From Paralvinella palmiformis (taxonomy: Eukaryota; Annelida; Polychaeta; Terebellida; Alvinellidae): a stretch of 64,000 bases of DNA. Every line of letters begins with the position of its first letter. The first letter of the stretch is position 1. The translations under genes and the position numbers were made by a program. Positions 23,700 to 37,286 of the stretch are shown piece after piece. The notes under the pieces were generated by a model, which was not told where the DNA came from, ran no database searches, and saw only the letters and a list, made by a program, of their open reading frames with translations. Location of the stretch: NCBI GenBank assembly GCA_025642065.1, contig JAODUP010001339.1, positions 1 through 64,000 on the forward strand, read 5' to 3'.

Positions 23700-23970
23700 T
23701 TGATATTTGGGGTAGAGACCCTTGGCTGTCGCATATTGGGCACAGCCACCTGGTGTCGGTTTCTGATATTCTGATGATGACAGTTGTTTTCAGGTCGTGG
23801 CACCTCAGTTTACTATACGTGTCATATTCGGGGGAGAAAAACCTTGCAGTTGCCTGGTTGGATGAAACCCCCCCTGCTATAATGTCACGGCCTGGATTCG
23901 AACCTCCGGCCACCAGCATGTAACATGGGTACGGAAGTCCAACGTTCTTACCCACTAGTCCATAAAGGGG
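23700..23970 (-). mobile_element. tRNA-derived SINE, family B
   Basis: The minus strand begins with a tRNA-like head (GGACTAGTGGGTAAGAACG as A box, then a perfect B box GGTTCGAATCC). It ends in GGCTGTGCCCAATATGCGACAGCC, AGGGTCTCTACCCC. The last part can form a hairpin (GGCTGT/ACAGCC). Related tails are at 33635-33680 (plus) and 50705-50890 (minus). Confidence 0.75.
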
Positions 23971-24925
23971 TCTGATCTTTCCTCGTTGTTTTTTTTGTGT
24001 GTAAGTGTCTTTCTGTGATATATTTTGTTTGCAATCTAGCCCGCTACATTATTCTTTGATAGTTACTCCAGGAACTGCTAATTGCTAAGTAGAATGTTAC
24101 CCCATTGCTTTGATACACTCCAACGACTGACTCGACATATTGATTAGATATTCACAGTCATTTTCAAGTTTATAACTCACTCATGCTCAGATTAACAGGT
24201 GGCAGCACCGGACGCATGTCTGAACCTGGTGCTGCCCCTGTTTTATTCTAGGTGGCCGAATCAAGTACGCTGCTGAAGTGGGGAAGTAATGACTGTCGGA
24301 CTGCAAGTCAGAAGCTATTGCAATAAACTATTAAATATCTGCTAAAGAACAATATGAATTCCAAGATTAGGTAAATATAGTTATCTTAATATTTAAAGTT
24401 TAATATAAGTCCTTTGTCCTAAGAAAATACCAAAACTGTCGTTGTTTAAAACAGTTTTATTCAAATTTTCCTATTGACTATTCAGTTACAACTTTTCACT
24501 CATACACTATGATGCTAAATATTACATATTAAAATTAGGGGATGGTTAATTTAAACTACAGATATGTACGCATTAACATATAAAGTTGACAGTTTATTTT
24601 TGATGAAAATATTAAAATACATCATAATGTAATAGACAGGGTTTCAATATGTGAAACTATTTATTTATTTATTTATATTTACTCACAATATATTTGTGGG
24701 AAGTGTAATAGAGATGTTTTCAACATGTGAAACTTTTTAAAAACTTTTTTGCATATTTATTTATATGTATTCACTATATATTTGTTATCTCCATGATCTC
24801 GTGATTGGTATCAATGATTTAACGCACATATGCCGAAATTATTTTCGCTAGATGGCGCAATTGTTAAAATTTTCAATTTTAATTTAATTTCCAATTTACT
24901 AATATTACCCGTAAACCTAACACGT
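23971..24925. other. Intergenic, no gene seen
   Basis: AT-rich. A short repeat of TGTGAAACT(A/T)TTTA and TATTTATTTATAT at about 24651-24680 and 24725-24770. No gene. Confidence 0.5.
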
Positions 24926-25974
24926 TTTACAGTATATCCCATAGCACTGTCCTAACATCAATAAATATGTATGGTCACTCCTGATATATTAGTATCCAGT
25001 AATTCGACCTGATATTCCTCTATCTGTCTGCAGCCATTCGACCGCCCTACATTTTTTGGAGGAAGTGGGGGGTCAGTGAATAGGCCAATTGGCCCATGTT
25101 CTATATTATCATTTGAGTTAAATAATCTGCACATAATATCGAATAAACATTGTAACTATAAATTCTTAAATCTTCTAAATAATCAAGTACAAATATTGAA
25201 TAAAATGTGTATCTGTAGTACTGAGCAAGATTATAAATATGAATACTTCATAACACTGACCAATGTTAACAAACATAAATACCCCATAGCACTGATCAAA
25301 ATTTAAAAAAATGTATAACTCACTGCAATGACGAAGATATTGACAAACAGGAATACCACATAGAACTGAAAAATATAAATATATGCCCTTTAGAACTAAC
25401 CAAGATATTAACAAACATGTACACCCATAGCATTGATCAAAATTATAAACAATTATACTCATAACATTGACCAAAATATTAAAAAATATGTATGACAAAT
25501 AGTATTGACCAAAATATACATAAAAATTAACACCTCTTAAGACTGACCAAAAATGTAAACGTGTATAAACCATAGGACCGAACAACATCATTATAAACAT
25601 ATATAAACCATAGCACTGACCAAGATATTAACAAATATATATACCCCATAGCTATGGTCAAAATCTACCGAAGAAAATCATGTGTACACAATATTTACAG
25701 ACCATTGTAACAATATTTTTGTAAAGTATATATACCGAATAAAATCTATCTCTGTAGTCCTGACCTAAATTAGAAATATGTATACCGATATTTCTGATAG
25801 AATATGGATAAACATGCAGTCACCATAGCACTGACCAAATCAATAAGCACTTATATATCGTAGCACTGATCAAGATATTGACAACATGTACCCCCATAAC
25901 AGTGAACAAAATAAAAATGTAACATGTAAACCCATGTCACTTACCAAAATCAATATAGATATATTTATTCTGCA

Positions 25975-26495
25975 TGGGATTCGGTCTTTTGTCCCACCGG
26001 TCTTTTCCCCCTGGACTTTTGCTATGTGGCCTTTTGCCCCTTCAGACTTTAGCCCCATCGGACTTTAGCCCCTTAGTTATTTTGGCCCATATGTATATAT
26101 TATGGCTTTAATTAGTGGCTTCTCTTTTTCATTTTTCGTAACTATTCTCTTTATTCTTTTCAGTCACCAACAATTGCAATTATGATGATCCTTTGACCAG
26201 AAATATTGATGGGATCAGAGCTGAGTGTAATAATATAAGAGGGGATTATTAGTTTCAGTGAGTGTGTCCTTAATTACAATTGATATATGAACAATGAAAC
26301 ATTAGTTATATTGCATCTGCATATTGCATTAAAATTATCATTATCACTTTTAATAAATCATACACCTCTTTACTTATCTTTTTATTTATCATTTTATGAA
26401 CCATAACAAATTAAAAATATAACACATTGATAAGAAGACCGGGTGGACAAAAGACTGGTTTGGCAAAAGAACGGGACCAATACGGCATACCACTG
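25975..26495. mobile_element. Possible small inverted-repeat element inside the array
   Basis: About 25978-26070 repeats GGTCTTTTG-CCC-like words (CGGTCTTTTGTCCCACCGG). About 26430-26490 carries the inverted words (GACCGGGTGGACAAAAGACT). Together they bracket about 400 bases that lack the 40-bp repeat, as expected for a MITE-type insertion. The ends are imperfect, so this is tentative. Confidence 0.4.
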
Positions 26496-27060
26496 GTAAC
26501 GGTATTGACAATATGTATACCCCAAAGCACTGACCAAGCTTTGGACAACATGTATACCTCACGGCAGTTACCAAGTAATTGTCAAGATGTATATCCCATA
26601 GAACTGATCACGGAATTGACATTAACACCGATTGCACTGACCAAGTAATTGGCAATATTTATATCCCATAGCACTGGCCACAGAATTGACAACATGTATA
26701 TCCCATAGCACCGACCTCTGGATTGACAACATGTATATCCTGTAGAACCGACAAAAATCAATAAATATGTATACCTTGTAGCAGAATATGGTCACTGCTG
26801 ATATAACCTCACTTTTATGTTAACTTTGGGACCTGGCTGAAAGTTGGTGTTGTGGTGGGGTGGCATTAGAGTGGGGCAGGCATATTCACCGGACACCCTT
26901 TGGCGTGATTGATTACACGTGATTGTTGATACTTTGTTAACCCCAACTATCGCTTTACTTAATCTATCGCCGATCGCACGATCAACATCGTCATGGGGGA
27001 TTATCATTGCAGGAAATCGGATCCTTACCAAAGATTAACGTTGGGTTGACGGATGGTGGG

Positions 27061-27065
<5 letters not shown>

Positions 27066-27137
<72 letters not shown>
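27066..27137. repeat. (TA)n microsatellite
   Basis: About 36 uninterrupted TA units. Confidence 0.95.
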
Positions 27138-27143
<6 letters not shown>

Positions 27144-28482
27144 ACCTGATATTCCGTTATCTGTTTCCTGCCATTCCAATTCCATATTCTGACATACTTG
27201 GAGGTCAGTGAAAGACAACTTTTCAAAATGTCAGTTGGCCCCTGTTGTATATTATCATTTGAGCTAAATAATTCCCACACAATATCAAATAAACATTGTA
27301 CCTTTAAATTCTGAAAGTGATATGGGTTATACATGTTTATATTAATAAGTACTCTGGGGTATACATGTTTACATCTTTAGTCAATGCTATGGTTATAAAT
27401 ATGCATACCTCATAACACTGACTAAAATTAACAAACGTGAATGCGCTATAGCACAGATCAAAATTATGATAATATATAGCTTTTGGCAATGATCAACATA
27501 TTGGAAACCATGTATACGCATCGCACTAACAAACGTTAATATAAATATGAACACCCCATTGCACAATTAATCAAAGTATAACTCATAACATTGATTAATA
27601 TATTGACAAACATGTATACCATATAACACTGACCAAGATATAAATAAAAATGTATGCCTTATAAAACGTTTCATAACTATATAATGTATACCCAAATGCT
27701 ATGACCAAGATATTGACAAATATGTATACCCAAGAACACTGACAAAAATCTACATCAAGATATACACATCGTAGCACAAACCAAAAGATGTAAATGTATA
27801 TTCCTCATAGCATTGACCAAAAAAGGAAAATATGCATACCCCATAGCACTGATTGATATAAACATGTATAACCCATAGCACTTTAAGAATTTATATTTAC
27901 GGTGTTTATTCGATATTATGGGCAGATTATTCAGCTCAATTGATAATATAGAACAGGGACACATTGGCCTATTGAGAAGCTCTCTTTAATTGACCCTCAA
28001 CTATGTCAGGATAGGTCAGTGGAATGACAGGAGAACGATGGAGGAATATCTGGCAAAGCTTTCATCACTGGGGGATGTTTGGCTTTCGGACCGGCCTGTG
28101 GGAATTCAGTCCAGATTCTTTGGTGAGACATGTCAAAACAGTGCTGGAACTTACTGATGTGCATTTTAAGCGTAAAATAGCATCACTGTCTTAAAACAAC
28201 ATAATATAGCAGCAATATCCCTTTCTGTATATCCTTCTCCGTGTAATGTAGCTATTTTTTCCCTTCGAATCTTGTCAAAGAAGATGGTTTGCCAGTTTTA
28301 TACATATCGAGACGACTGGCAAAAAAACTCAACGACACCGACAACACCCGACAAACAACCAACATATTCCGACCAGTCTTACTGTTCTATGACCAAAATT
28401 GAATGATCTAATAAAACATTGCATTATATCATATAATATTAAGATAAAAGTGCTTGAAAATCGTGTCTGGTATTAACATTTT

Positions 28483-28541
28483 CTCTCTCTCTCTCCCCCC
28501 TCTCCTCCTTTCCCCTCCTCTCTCTCTCTCTCTCTCTCTCT

Positions 28542-28601
<60 letters not shown>
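28483..28601. repeat. Compound (CT)n-(TA)n microsatellite
   Basis: A CT/CCT-rich tract passes directly into about 28 TA units. Confidence 0.95.
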
Positions 28602-28605
<4 letters not shown>

Positions 28606-28609
28606 CAAG

Positions 28610-30115
28610 AGCAAGCCTGCATAAACTATCGGCTGAGTCAAATAATACGCTTTGTACAGCTCCTTCTTCAGCAAAATACATACACAAATATATATATTTA
28701 TCAACTTATTCAGTGTCGTAATTGCTTCAGTTGCTATATATTTTGCATATATTTCTTAATAGCATTGATTGCTGATAATCCGATAAAATTCCACCTTAAT
28801 TAAGTGTCAAAAAACTACATGAATGAATGAGAAGACAAAAACATAACATTGTCTATATTAAATCATATGAATTGGGCAGCATCCAGTAGAAAATGAGTCT
28901 AACATCTGCCTCGTAAAGGCTATTTATTATTTTAGGGTTAAGGTTTCGTGCAAAATAAACCCAATAAAGTCCCTTTATGACATATTAATGAAACTGCTCA
29001 AGCGTAAATTTGAATGATTTGAGAAAACACTGCAGGTCGAGAACTACAGTTGGGACGTCTGTACTTGAAACTCGAAGTGAAATTCAATTCTCGTTTTAGA
29101 TGTATTTCAAACTTTCTGAACCACTGTTCTTTCATACTTTATTACTTACAGAAGAAAAATAATTATTAGTTTCCTACTTTGTGCCATACATTGTGTAAAT
29201 AGCTTAAAACAAACATACTACGGCGCATTTATGATTTGGTTATTAACAACCAAAGAAGGAATTATGAAAATAATCCTATATTTTTAAATGAAGAAATTCT
29301 TTTTAATCATTCTTGACTAGGTAAACAAAAGGGGAAATATAAGGAATTCACAAATGTACTGACAAATATGGTAGAACAAAAGATTCGTTTTTAGATTTCA
29401 TTGTCTGTGAGTGAAATCCATCTTTAAATAAATTCTCAACATTCCACAATGTTAATATACACAGAACATCAACAAGTTTAACAAAGGATTCATTAGATTT
29501 GTTTATTTTCTGTCACAATGTTATTGGCTATGATTTTATTATCACTGTCTTGTGTCGGTTTATTACCAAGAATACATCTGTTTGTTATATGAACAGGTAA
29601 CACCTGGATATGACCCCTCGCCCAATATTACAATACAGTGGGGTAAGTCATATTTGAGCCTCTCATTTATCAGAGGTTAATAATATAGACAATCGTATTA
29701 TTTTAAAGAATGATGTCCTATATAATAATTTATTCGCCAAAATATCGAGATACAAGATAATGTTATTTGCAAGTAATGAACCCCATCTTAATACTCTCAT
29801 GGTTTTTTGGAAACAGCGAAATATACGAGTAACAAAATGTTGCATTTTTATATGATAGTCTGTTGATATCATAAAATAAATAAAAAAACTGTTGGTTTCA
29901 ATATGTGAGAATATATTAATTTCTACAAAATCTCTGCTGCGGGTTTATCGACTCATCGAACTGGTCTCGCTTTCTGAGTTTTTCCGGGTTTTTTTAGCTA
30001 TTTTCTGTCTATTCAACTTACCGTGTGCAAAAAGAGTCAGTAAAATATCAACATTGTTGAGTTCTAGTTATTGACTTCGTCTATCAAAAGATACGAGATA
30101 AATATAATTGGTTCT
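28610..30115. other. Intergenic, no gene seen
   Basis: AT-rich. ORFs at 29663-29872 and 29892-30074 lack any family signature and are not called. Confidence 0.5.
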
Positions 30116-30119
30116 CTTC

Positions 30120-31210
30120 CTCCACCTTATCAAAGGGCCTGCCATTGGTATAAGAGTTTTGCAAGTCCATGATGGACACAGTTGAGCCTTTTATAGAGAC
30201 TGATATCAGACAGTTGCTCGTAAGGTCATCTATTGCATTCTGTGCAGTTGACCCTATGCCTAAGTTTTTTTGAAAGGGTGGCTGGATGCAATGATAAGCC
30301 TGATTACAAAAAGTATTAACAAATCATACCTGTGGGTGTTTTTTCTAAGATCCATGAAAATGGCCTTGTAAAACCATTAATGAAAAATGCAAGTTTGGGC
30401 TGTAAACTTCTAAACAATTACAGACCTGTTTCAAGTCTTAAATTGTTATCGAATATTATAGAAAGGGCAACGCTTTTCATCTAAACAAATGTTACACTAC
30501 AGTGTGAATATAAAAGTGGTCACATTACTGAAACGGACTTGGTCCGGATGAAAATTGATATTATGATGTCAATTGAGCAAGGTAAGCCAGTATAATTTGT
30601 TCTTCTTTACAAGTTTGCTGTATTTGTTAATGATGACTATAATGTATGTTTCTCTAGATTAAAAGATAAGTATTTGAATGGTTTCGATCCTGTCTTGATC
30701 AACGCTACCAGAAAAGTGTATTTGATCGGATATTCATGTTATATCTGGTGTATCACATGGTTCAATTCTTGGTCTTAAGATTTCATCCTCTTGGGATGAT
30801 TACACCACGATATGGCGTTGAATATCACTTGTATGCTAATGATACACAGCTATATATAGCGACAATTACCAGAATATATGATCATATAACCACAATCCTA
30901 CAAGAACTACATTGACTACCTGTTAGACAACGTATCCTTTTTTTTATCTTTTTACTAACAATAACCTAGCACCTGAATACCTGTGTGAACTGGTGTCTAT
31001 TAGAATGTCATCCCAAACTCAGGTCATCCGGTTAGATATTATTGCTGGTGTTTGTGTCAGAGCTGAGGTTAAATCGTGATTGTGCCTTTTAGTGTTCCAG
31101 CCCCCACTTTGTGGAAACGTTTGCCGGCAGATATTATAAATCTTTCGCATCTTGAAACTTTTAAATCCGTTCTAAAAGTACACAGTTTCAATGTTGCTTT
31201 TATAGACAAA
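30120..31210 (+). mobile_element. Non-LTR retrotransposon relic (CR1/L2-like RT)
   Basis: Plus strand, in order: VKPLMKNASLGCKLLNNYRP and SSLKLLSNIIERAT (about 30365-30475, the block before RT motif A); YHLYANDTQLYIA (motif C, YADD changed to YAND, about 30815-30858); then LAPEYLCELVSIRMSSQ and a WKRLPADI-like C-terminal block (about 30970-31200). There are several frameshifts and stops, so it is inactive. Same group as the relic at 15385-16570. Confidence 0.8.
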
Positions 31211-31559
31211 TAATTATATATGGGGCTGTTATTATGCTGATATTTCTCATAATCGCCGAATAAATAACTGGACACTGCCATAGGATAGCTGTCTTCGTAA
31301 TGCGCTGTAATGACAAAATTGAGAACAACCTGTGTCTCGGTAAGTTAAGTATGCGAAGATAGGCGTTTCGTTCCATTGCTATGGCTGCCATCGTAAACCG
31401 TAGGTTTCATGGGAATTAGTTCCATTGATAAAGCAGCAATAGATGGCTGTTTTGAAACGATCACGGAAATGCGAGAAAACGTGATGGCTGCTCAGACAAG
31501 GAAATAACCGAAAGAGACAAAGGGAAAGCAGCGCGTATTTAACACGATAAAAATATAAT

Positions 31560-31625
31560 AACGATAAACACTGATTGACTTACTGACTGAATGACTGATT
31601 GACTGATTGACTGACTGACTGATTA
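31560..31625. repeat. Degenerate (GACT)n/(GATT)n tract
   Basis: TGACTGATTGACTGACTGACTG-type tetranucleotide tract, imperfect. Confidence 0.85.
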
Positions 31626-31699
31626 ACTGAACAACTGACTGGTTCATTAACGTAATCGGTGATTGATAGAACAATTCATTATCTGACTCAACCACTCAC

Positions 31700-32425
31700 T
31701 GACGATGGTCGGATACAAATCTACGAGTGTGTTTCGATGAAGTACAAAGCGATGGAAGGTCAGATGGAGATTATCTTACCATGAATATTTAAGAAGCTCG
31801 AGAAATGTCTGAAGAAAAACAAAGGCGGCGATAAATACTTTTACCCAGACGAGGTGAGTTTGGTGAATACCGGGGACACAAAAATGTTCTTTAATTCTGC
31901 AAACACTTCCACACAGATTACTCGCCATCTTTCAGTTTACTTCCAGATCACCTTGGCTGATTTCCATTCCTTGGCTTGCTGTGAGGCCGTTTTGTGACTT
32001 AGTCCCAAACCAATCGATGACTTTCCCAAACTGGCAGCACTCTACGACAGAGTAAAAAAATAACAAAAGATTGAGGTTGAACCGCTGAAGGATAGACGAG
32101 TTATATAGATTATTTATATTTCGTTTTGTCTTCGACTTAGTATTTACTACTAGCCATAAGCACGTATGCTAACAGGGTTGTGCTAAAATATCACCCTACC
32201 CTATAACTTTTCATAAACCATCTGGATATATGATGCCGTATATAAAGTGTTTGTGTTAGAAGCCGGGATGAACGGAAATGTATGAGGATTAGCTGTTAGG
32301 TTCGAGTAAATCCATAGTACTTACTCTGGTTTGAGACGATATTTCGTTCTAGTCCAGTAATAATCCATTGTGCAGTATTGCTACTTTGTTTTTATTTGAG
32401 CTAAATCACTTCACTGATTCCATAC
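31700..32425. other. Intergenic, no gene seen
   Basis: Unique-looking sequence; no exon or repeat recognised. Confidence 0.45.
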
Positions 32426-32429
32426 GGAG

Positions 32430-33010
32430 TTGGTGTACATTGTCATCACGTGGTCAACAAACTAACATGTTAGTTAACACGCTGTCATAACATTTCACTC
32501 AAATTAGAGATCTTCGACGCCAGACTAGTCGGATGTGTTTTTCGATACGATTCATATAGGTAGGATTGTTTTAGTGATTCTAACCCAGAATAAAGCTGAG
32601 GTCAGCATCTGAGGTGTCGAAATATTTTATATACAGGTTTCTTTTGGACCACAGAAAATTACTGTTGAATGTAAACTGTGGTGTCAAAATAGTTATGATA
32701 CATATTTAGCAAGTCACCATTGAACCACACGCACGTGTTGTTTGTTGCGAGATGTAGTATCAAATGGCATGTTTTACGTGCTTCCGCTTTTCTACGTAGC
32801 CTGTATGTAGCCGCTTTCCTGTGGGCGTGACATATTTGTCGCGTACGAAAAGCGAATTAGCTGGTTCCCACAGGCTGATGAGTAGACCAGACACATGCAT
32901 AAGTGTACGCATACATCTATCAATATGTGGAGGTATGGAACATTTTATTTTTAGATTAATGTATGTATAGTTGTATTTAGATTTACATTTATGAAGGTAG
33001 GTTTTAAAGG
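32430..33010 (+). repeat. Left terminal inverted repeat of foldback element 2
   Basis: Reverse complement of about 35655-36265 with moderate divergence. Shared landmarks are GACGCCAGACTAGTCGGATG, AGCTGAGGTCAGCATCTGAG and CCACAGGCTGATGAGTAGAC. Outer homology ends near GTGTACATTGTC. No transposase lies between the arms. Confidence 0.85.
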
Positions 33011-35654
33011 ATGTTTAAAGGATGTTATATCGCTGCTATTAGTATTAATCTGAATTTATTCCGATTTATGCTTATTTTATTCATACATTATTCATACTGT
33101 TTATTAATATTTTATTTTTCCATTTTAGGCTTAATCTTTCTTGGCCGGAGTGTTCGACACAAAGCCTGGTTTTGTTTTAATCATAGTTTATTTTTTATAT
33201 TTAGATTATCCTCTTCTGGATTATTTTTGAAATTTGTTTTTTTCTTTCATTTTTCTCTAATTTTAACGGTAATTAAATATACTTGCAATTAAATATTTTT
33301 TAAATCATTTTGGAGTTATAATTGTTGTTTAAATGAAAGTATAACACCTGTGCCAGCGCCTTAACTATCTTTATAAAACACACACACACGCAAGCACCCA
33401 CGCACTCACACGCACACACACACACAGACATGAACACATATGCAGGCACGCCCACGCCCGCGCAGTCTTTTAATAGCAATTAGGATAACAGTTTTTTAAT
33501 AGTAGTCACTTCATGACCTATTTATTACAGTGACAATTGGGTTATATAATTTATATAGTATTGCTTTAAAGTATGACACATCAATTAAAAGAATAGTTAT
33601 AAATAAGACTGCTTAGATAATTCATCTAAATGGCTGTGCCCAATAAGCGACAGCCAGGGGTCTCTACCCCAAACTTCAACAGTACAATACAATTAATCTA
33701 AATATTCTCACAACTGCTGTGATCTGACCTGGGTGTTCAGCTCCCAAACTCCACGGTTGTAGGTGATCTGACCTGGGTGTTCAACTCCCAAACTCCACGG
33801 CTGTAGGTGATCTGACCTGGGTGTTCAGCTCCCAAACTCCACGGCTGTAGGTGATCTGACCTGGGTGTTCAGCTCCCAAACTCCACGGCTGTAGGTGATC
33901 TGACCTGGGTGTTCAACTCCCAAACTCCACGGCTGTAGGTGATCTGACCTGGGTGTTCATCTCCCAAACTCCACGGCTGCAGGTGATCTGACCTGGGTGT
34001 TCAACTCCCAAACTCCACGGCTGTAGGTGATCTGATCTGGCTGTTCAACTCCCAAACTCCCAGGCTGTAGGTGATCTGACCTGGGTGTTCAACTCCCAAA
34101 CTCCACGGCTGTAGGTGATTCGCTTTTTGGATTTGCTTGGATTCAGTCCCCTGAAAAAATGTCCAGAGTTTGAATTATCTGTGCCTATGCCTTATTATGC
34201 AGAGCTAAAAAACACACACATGGGTGCACACGCACACAACCACACATACACACACCCTCACATACATACGCACACATACGCACACACACACGGTGATATT
34301 CGGCCCATTTAGCCTACCATGTGCACAAAAGTCGCCGTAAAACATCAACCGTAATCATCATTATCATCACACGGTGATATGGTGATAGAATGATGTAGCA
34401 GTAATGTGTTGGTGCATTTACAGGGGCATCTACACTGACCTTTAGTGACCCCATAGCCCATGGTCTGCCACGTAGAGGAACACTATTTGCTATTTTACCT
34501 AAATTACAACAGTTCTAAACATATTAAAACATATAGCACAAATGTAGTTAATATACTTATATTCAGCTACAAAATCTAACAACTAATGCACCAGAGCTAA
34601 ATTATAAATAAATATACATTTCAGCAAAAACTTTCTAAGACCAGAAGTCTGATGTATTCAAATTTCTCTCCCTCTCTGACCAACATACATTCCGTCACTC
34701 AATTTCGACTTTTTAACAGACTTTTCATATATGAGAAAACAGAATATCTCACTTTAAAATCTAGTTATATCTATGTGGTGTATTTATCAAACATGATGTG
34801 TTTGGTGAGATGCTGAAAATATTATCATTGAATTAAAATGTTGAACTTACAAAAGGATGACAATCAACTGATAGTCAGTTTGATTCGGTCGAATTATTGG
34901 ACAATTATTTAAAAAGAAAAGAAATATTCTTGAATTTTTGTAAATCTAGGGAGATATACGTCTCTTGAGATCACCGAATTAAGAAATAACTATATTAACT
35001 TTGAAGTTGCCACAAACTCCGAGCCAGTGCTTCTTGACATTAAAGTCTTCTGACTTATTTTGATAATTAACCAAGACGGCTTCATGTTTTCATCAAAGAC
35101 AACTCTCTGTATTGGTCCCCATTATGGTCACTCAAGAGACGGGGTTCATTGTATACTTGCTTGAGTGCGTGGGTGCGTGCTAGTGCCGTGTTATTCTAAA
35201 TAAAATAAATGAATAGCTATTGATTAGCAATACGCTGAAGATCAATATCTCATCAGCGATGTATGATTATGGTGACTTGTTGATATTATTGATAAATTAG
35301 GAGTATCTATTTACAACCCAATGTGACATTTATATTCAGTGTCTAGTATTTTTATCCTATTGGTGCATAAAATGATTGCATTTTTTTTTACTGATGTAAG
35401 TAACCTAATTCAGTATACTCCATGTACAGCAGAAATATGCTCTCATCTCTGTTTGTTCGTTGTGTTCCATCTTCCATAGAAACACATAGATATATATGAC
35501 ATTCGATGTAAGGTTAGCAGCGCCCGTAAACAAACATTTCGGATGTAACATGTACACATAAAAGAACACTGAAGGGGAACTTCTTATGGAATCTGATAGG
35601 TGTGTGCGTGTGCGTGTGCGTGTTTTAGTGTACATAGTAAGAGGCAACAGGCAC
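33011..35654. other. Interior of foldback element 2
   Basis: Holds a CA-rich tract (33380-33425), a copy of a dispersed repeat (about 33460-34215) that includes the 44-bp minisatellite, a SINE family B tail (33635-33680) and a SINE family A tail (34285-34370). No transposase or other gene seen. Confidence 0.6.
33721..34116. repeat. Nine-copy 44-bp minisatellite
   Basis: Exactly nine units of 44 bases starting GATCTGACCTGGGTGTTC and ending CCACGGCTGTAGGT, with one to three substitutions per unit. One unit of the same sequence occurs alone at 43780-43823 in the related repeat copy. Confidence 0.95.
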
Positions 35655-36340
35655 AGAGCATCAACATATCTAAACCTCCTTCGAAACCTACCTACATAAA
35701 TCTAAATACAACTATACATACATTAATCTAAATATGAAATGTTCAATACCTCCACATATTGATAAATGTGTGCGTATACCTAAGCATGTGTCTAGTCTAC
35801 TCATCAGCCTGTGGGAACCAGCTAATTCGCTTTTCGTACGCACAAATATGTCACGCCCACAGGAAAGCGGCTACATGCAGGCTACGTACAAAAAGCGGAA
35901 GCACGTAAAAACATACCATTTGATACCACAGCTCGCAACAAACACGTGCGTGTGGTTCAATGGTGACTTGCTACATACATATCATAAACTATTTTGACAC
36001 CACAGTTTACATTCAACAGTAATTTTCTGTGGTCCAAAAGAAACCTGTATATAAAACATTTCGACACCTCAGATGCTGACCTCAGCTTTATTCTGGGTTC
36101 GAATAGCTGAATAAATCCTACCTATATGAACCGTGTATCAATACACGTCCGACTGGTCTGGCGTCGAAGTTCTTCTCTAACCTAAGTGAAAATTCAAGCC
36201 CTATATATAGCCTCAGCGTGTTAACAAACATTACAGTTTGTCCATAACAAAGAGAATGTACACTAACACAGTTTCAAGTCATATATATAGCCTCAGCGTG
36301 TTAACAAACATTACAGTTTGTCCACAACAAAGAGAATGAT
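35655..36340 (-). repeat. Right terminal inverted repeat of foldback element 2
   Basis: Mirror of 32430-33010. It carries an extra tandem duplication of about 70 bases at its outer end: ATATATAGCCTCAGCGTGTT occurs at about 36203 and again at about 36282, each followed by TTACAGTTTGTCC. Confidence 0.85.
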
Positions 36341-36669
36341 GTTATCCTTTAATTATATTTTAATTTATGACATCAACAACATAAGTATTACGTGTACGTT
36401 AAAAATGGTCAATAAACTTCCTAATGCTAACGTTATCAGTTTGTGGGTGCCACGGCGATGATCCAAATCTAAATTAAGCTTTGACAAATAATGGGCCATT
36501 TATCACATTAGCACATTATATATTGTCGAGAAAACAACAACATCGTTGTATCGCCAATGAATTAGTTATAATAACATATGCGGCTTATATCGAAAGATTT
36601 TGGATATAAATAAAAACCAAATTGTATTGAAATTTGTTTGCGTACCAACGATAATTATACTATATTTGT

Positions 36670-36673
<4 letters not shown>

Positions 36674-36711
<38 letters not shown>

Positions 36712-36712
36712 G

Positions 36713-36769
<57 letters not shown>

Positions 36770-36775
36770 TGTGTG
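36674..36775. repeat. Compound (TA)n-(GT)n microsatellite
   Basis: About 17 TA units, then a short spacer, then about 28 GT units. Confidence 0.95.
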
Positions 36776-37286
36776 TCTGTGGGTATGTATATATGTATGT
36801 AAGTATGTATGTATGCCCGAGTGTGTGTGTTTTCAGCATACGTATTAAATTGAGTATCATATCGATGTGACATGATCCTATGTAGGTATGTGTAGATTGT
36901 GACTATAATTAGGATATAAAATCAACCTTGTTGAAAGTAAACAGAGATCGCCATATACGGTATCACGAACCGATAACTCTAAGCATATGATTCCAAATAC
37001 AAACAAAATAAATAAAAGTATATTTCTTGAAAATCTAAACAACTCTTCCTTTCAAGTGTTTCGTAATCAACAAGTAATTCAGAAAATTATTCAATAAATA
37101 TTTAAAAAAAAAAATGGTTTTTTTTTCCTTTTTGGGGGTAGATACTGGGAGGGAATGACAAGGTTGGGGGACCAATAATTAATCTTTTGGTAGAGATTTG
37201 TTCGACTTAATCAATATCCTACGTAAGTTCGAAACAATTATGTGAAAACTTAATAATAAAATGTTTCAGAATAAAGATCGACCAAA

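Larger units (their letters stand above)
24930..28060. repeat. Foldback-like region built of degenerate 40-bp repeats
   Basis: Dozens of diverged copies of a CCCATAGCACTGACCAA, then ATTGACAACATGTATA type unit (about 38-44 bases) fill 24930-25960, 26500-26800 and 27340-27870. A segment of about 160 bases (CTGATATTCC, then TTGGCC and ATTATCATTTGAG) occurs at about 25005-25175 and 27145-27315 in one direction and at about 27875-28060 inverted. So the array is bracketed by inverted ends, as in foldback-type elements or large MITEs. A 72-bp (TA)n tract sits at 27066-27137. Confidence 0.7.

Noticed and set aside
33721..34116. CRISPR array
   Set aside because: The 44-base units are contiguous with no unique spacers, in an animal genome.
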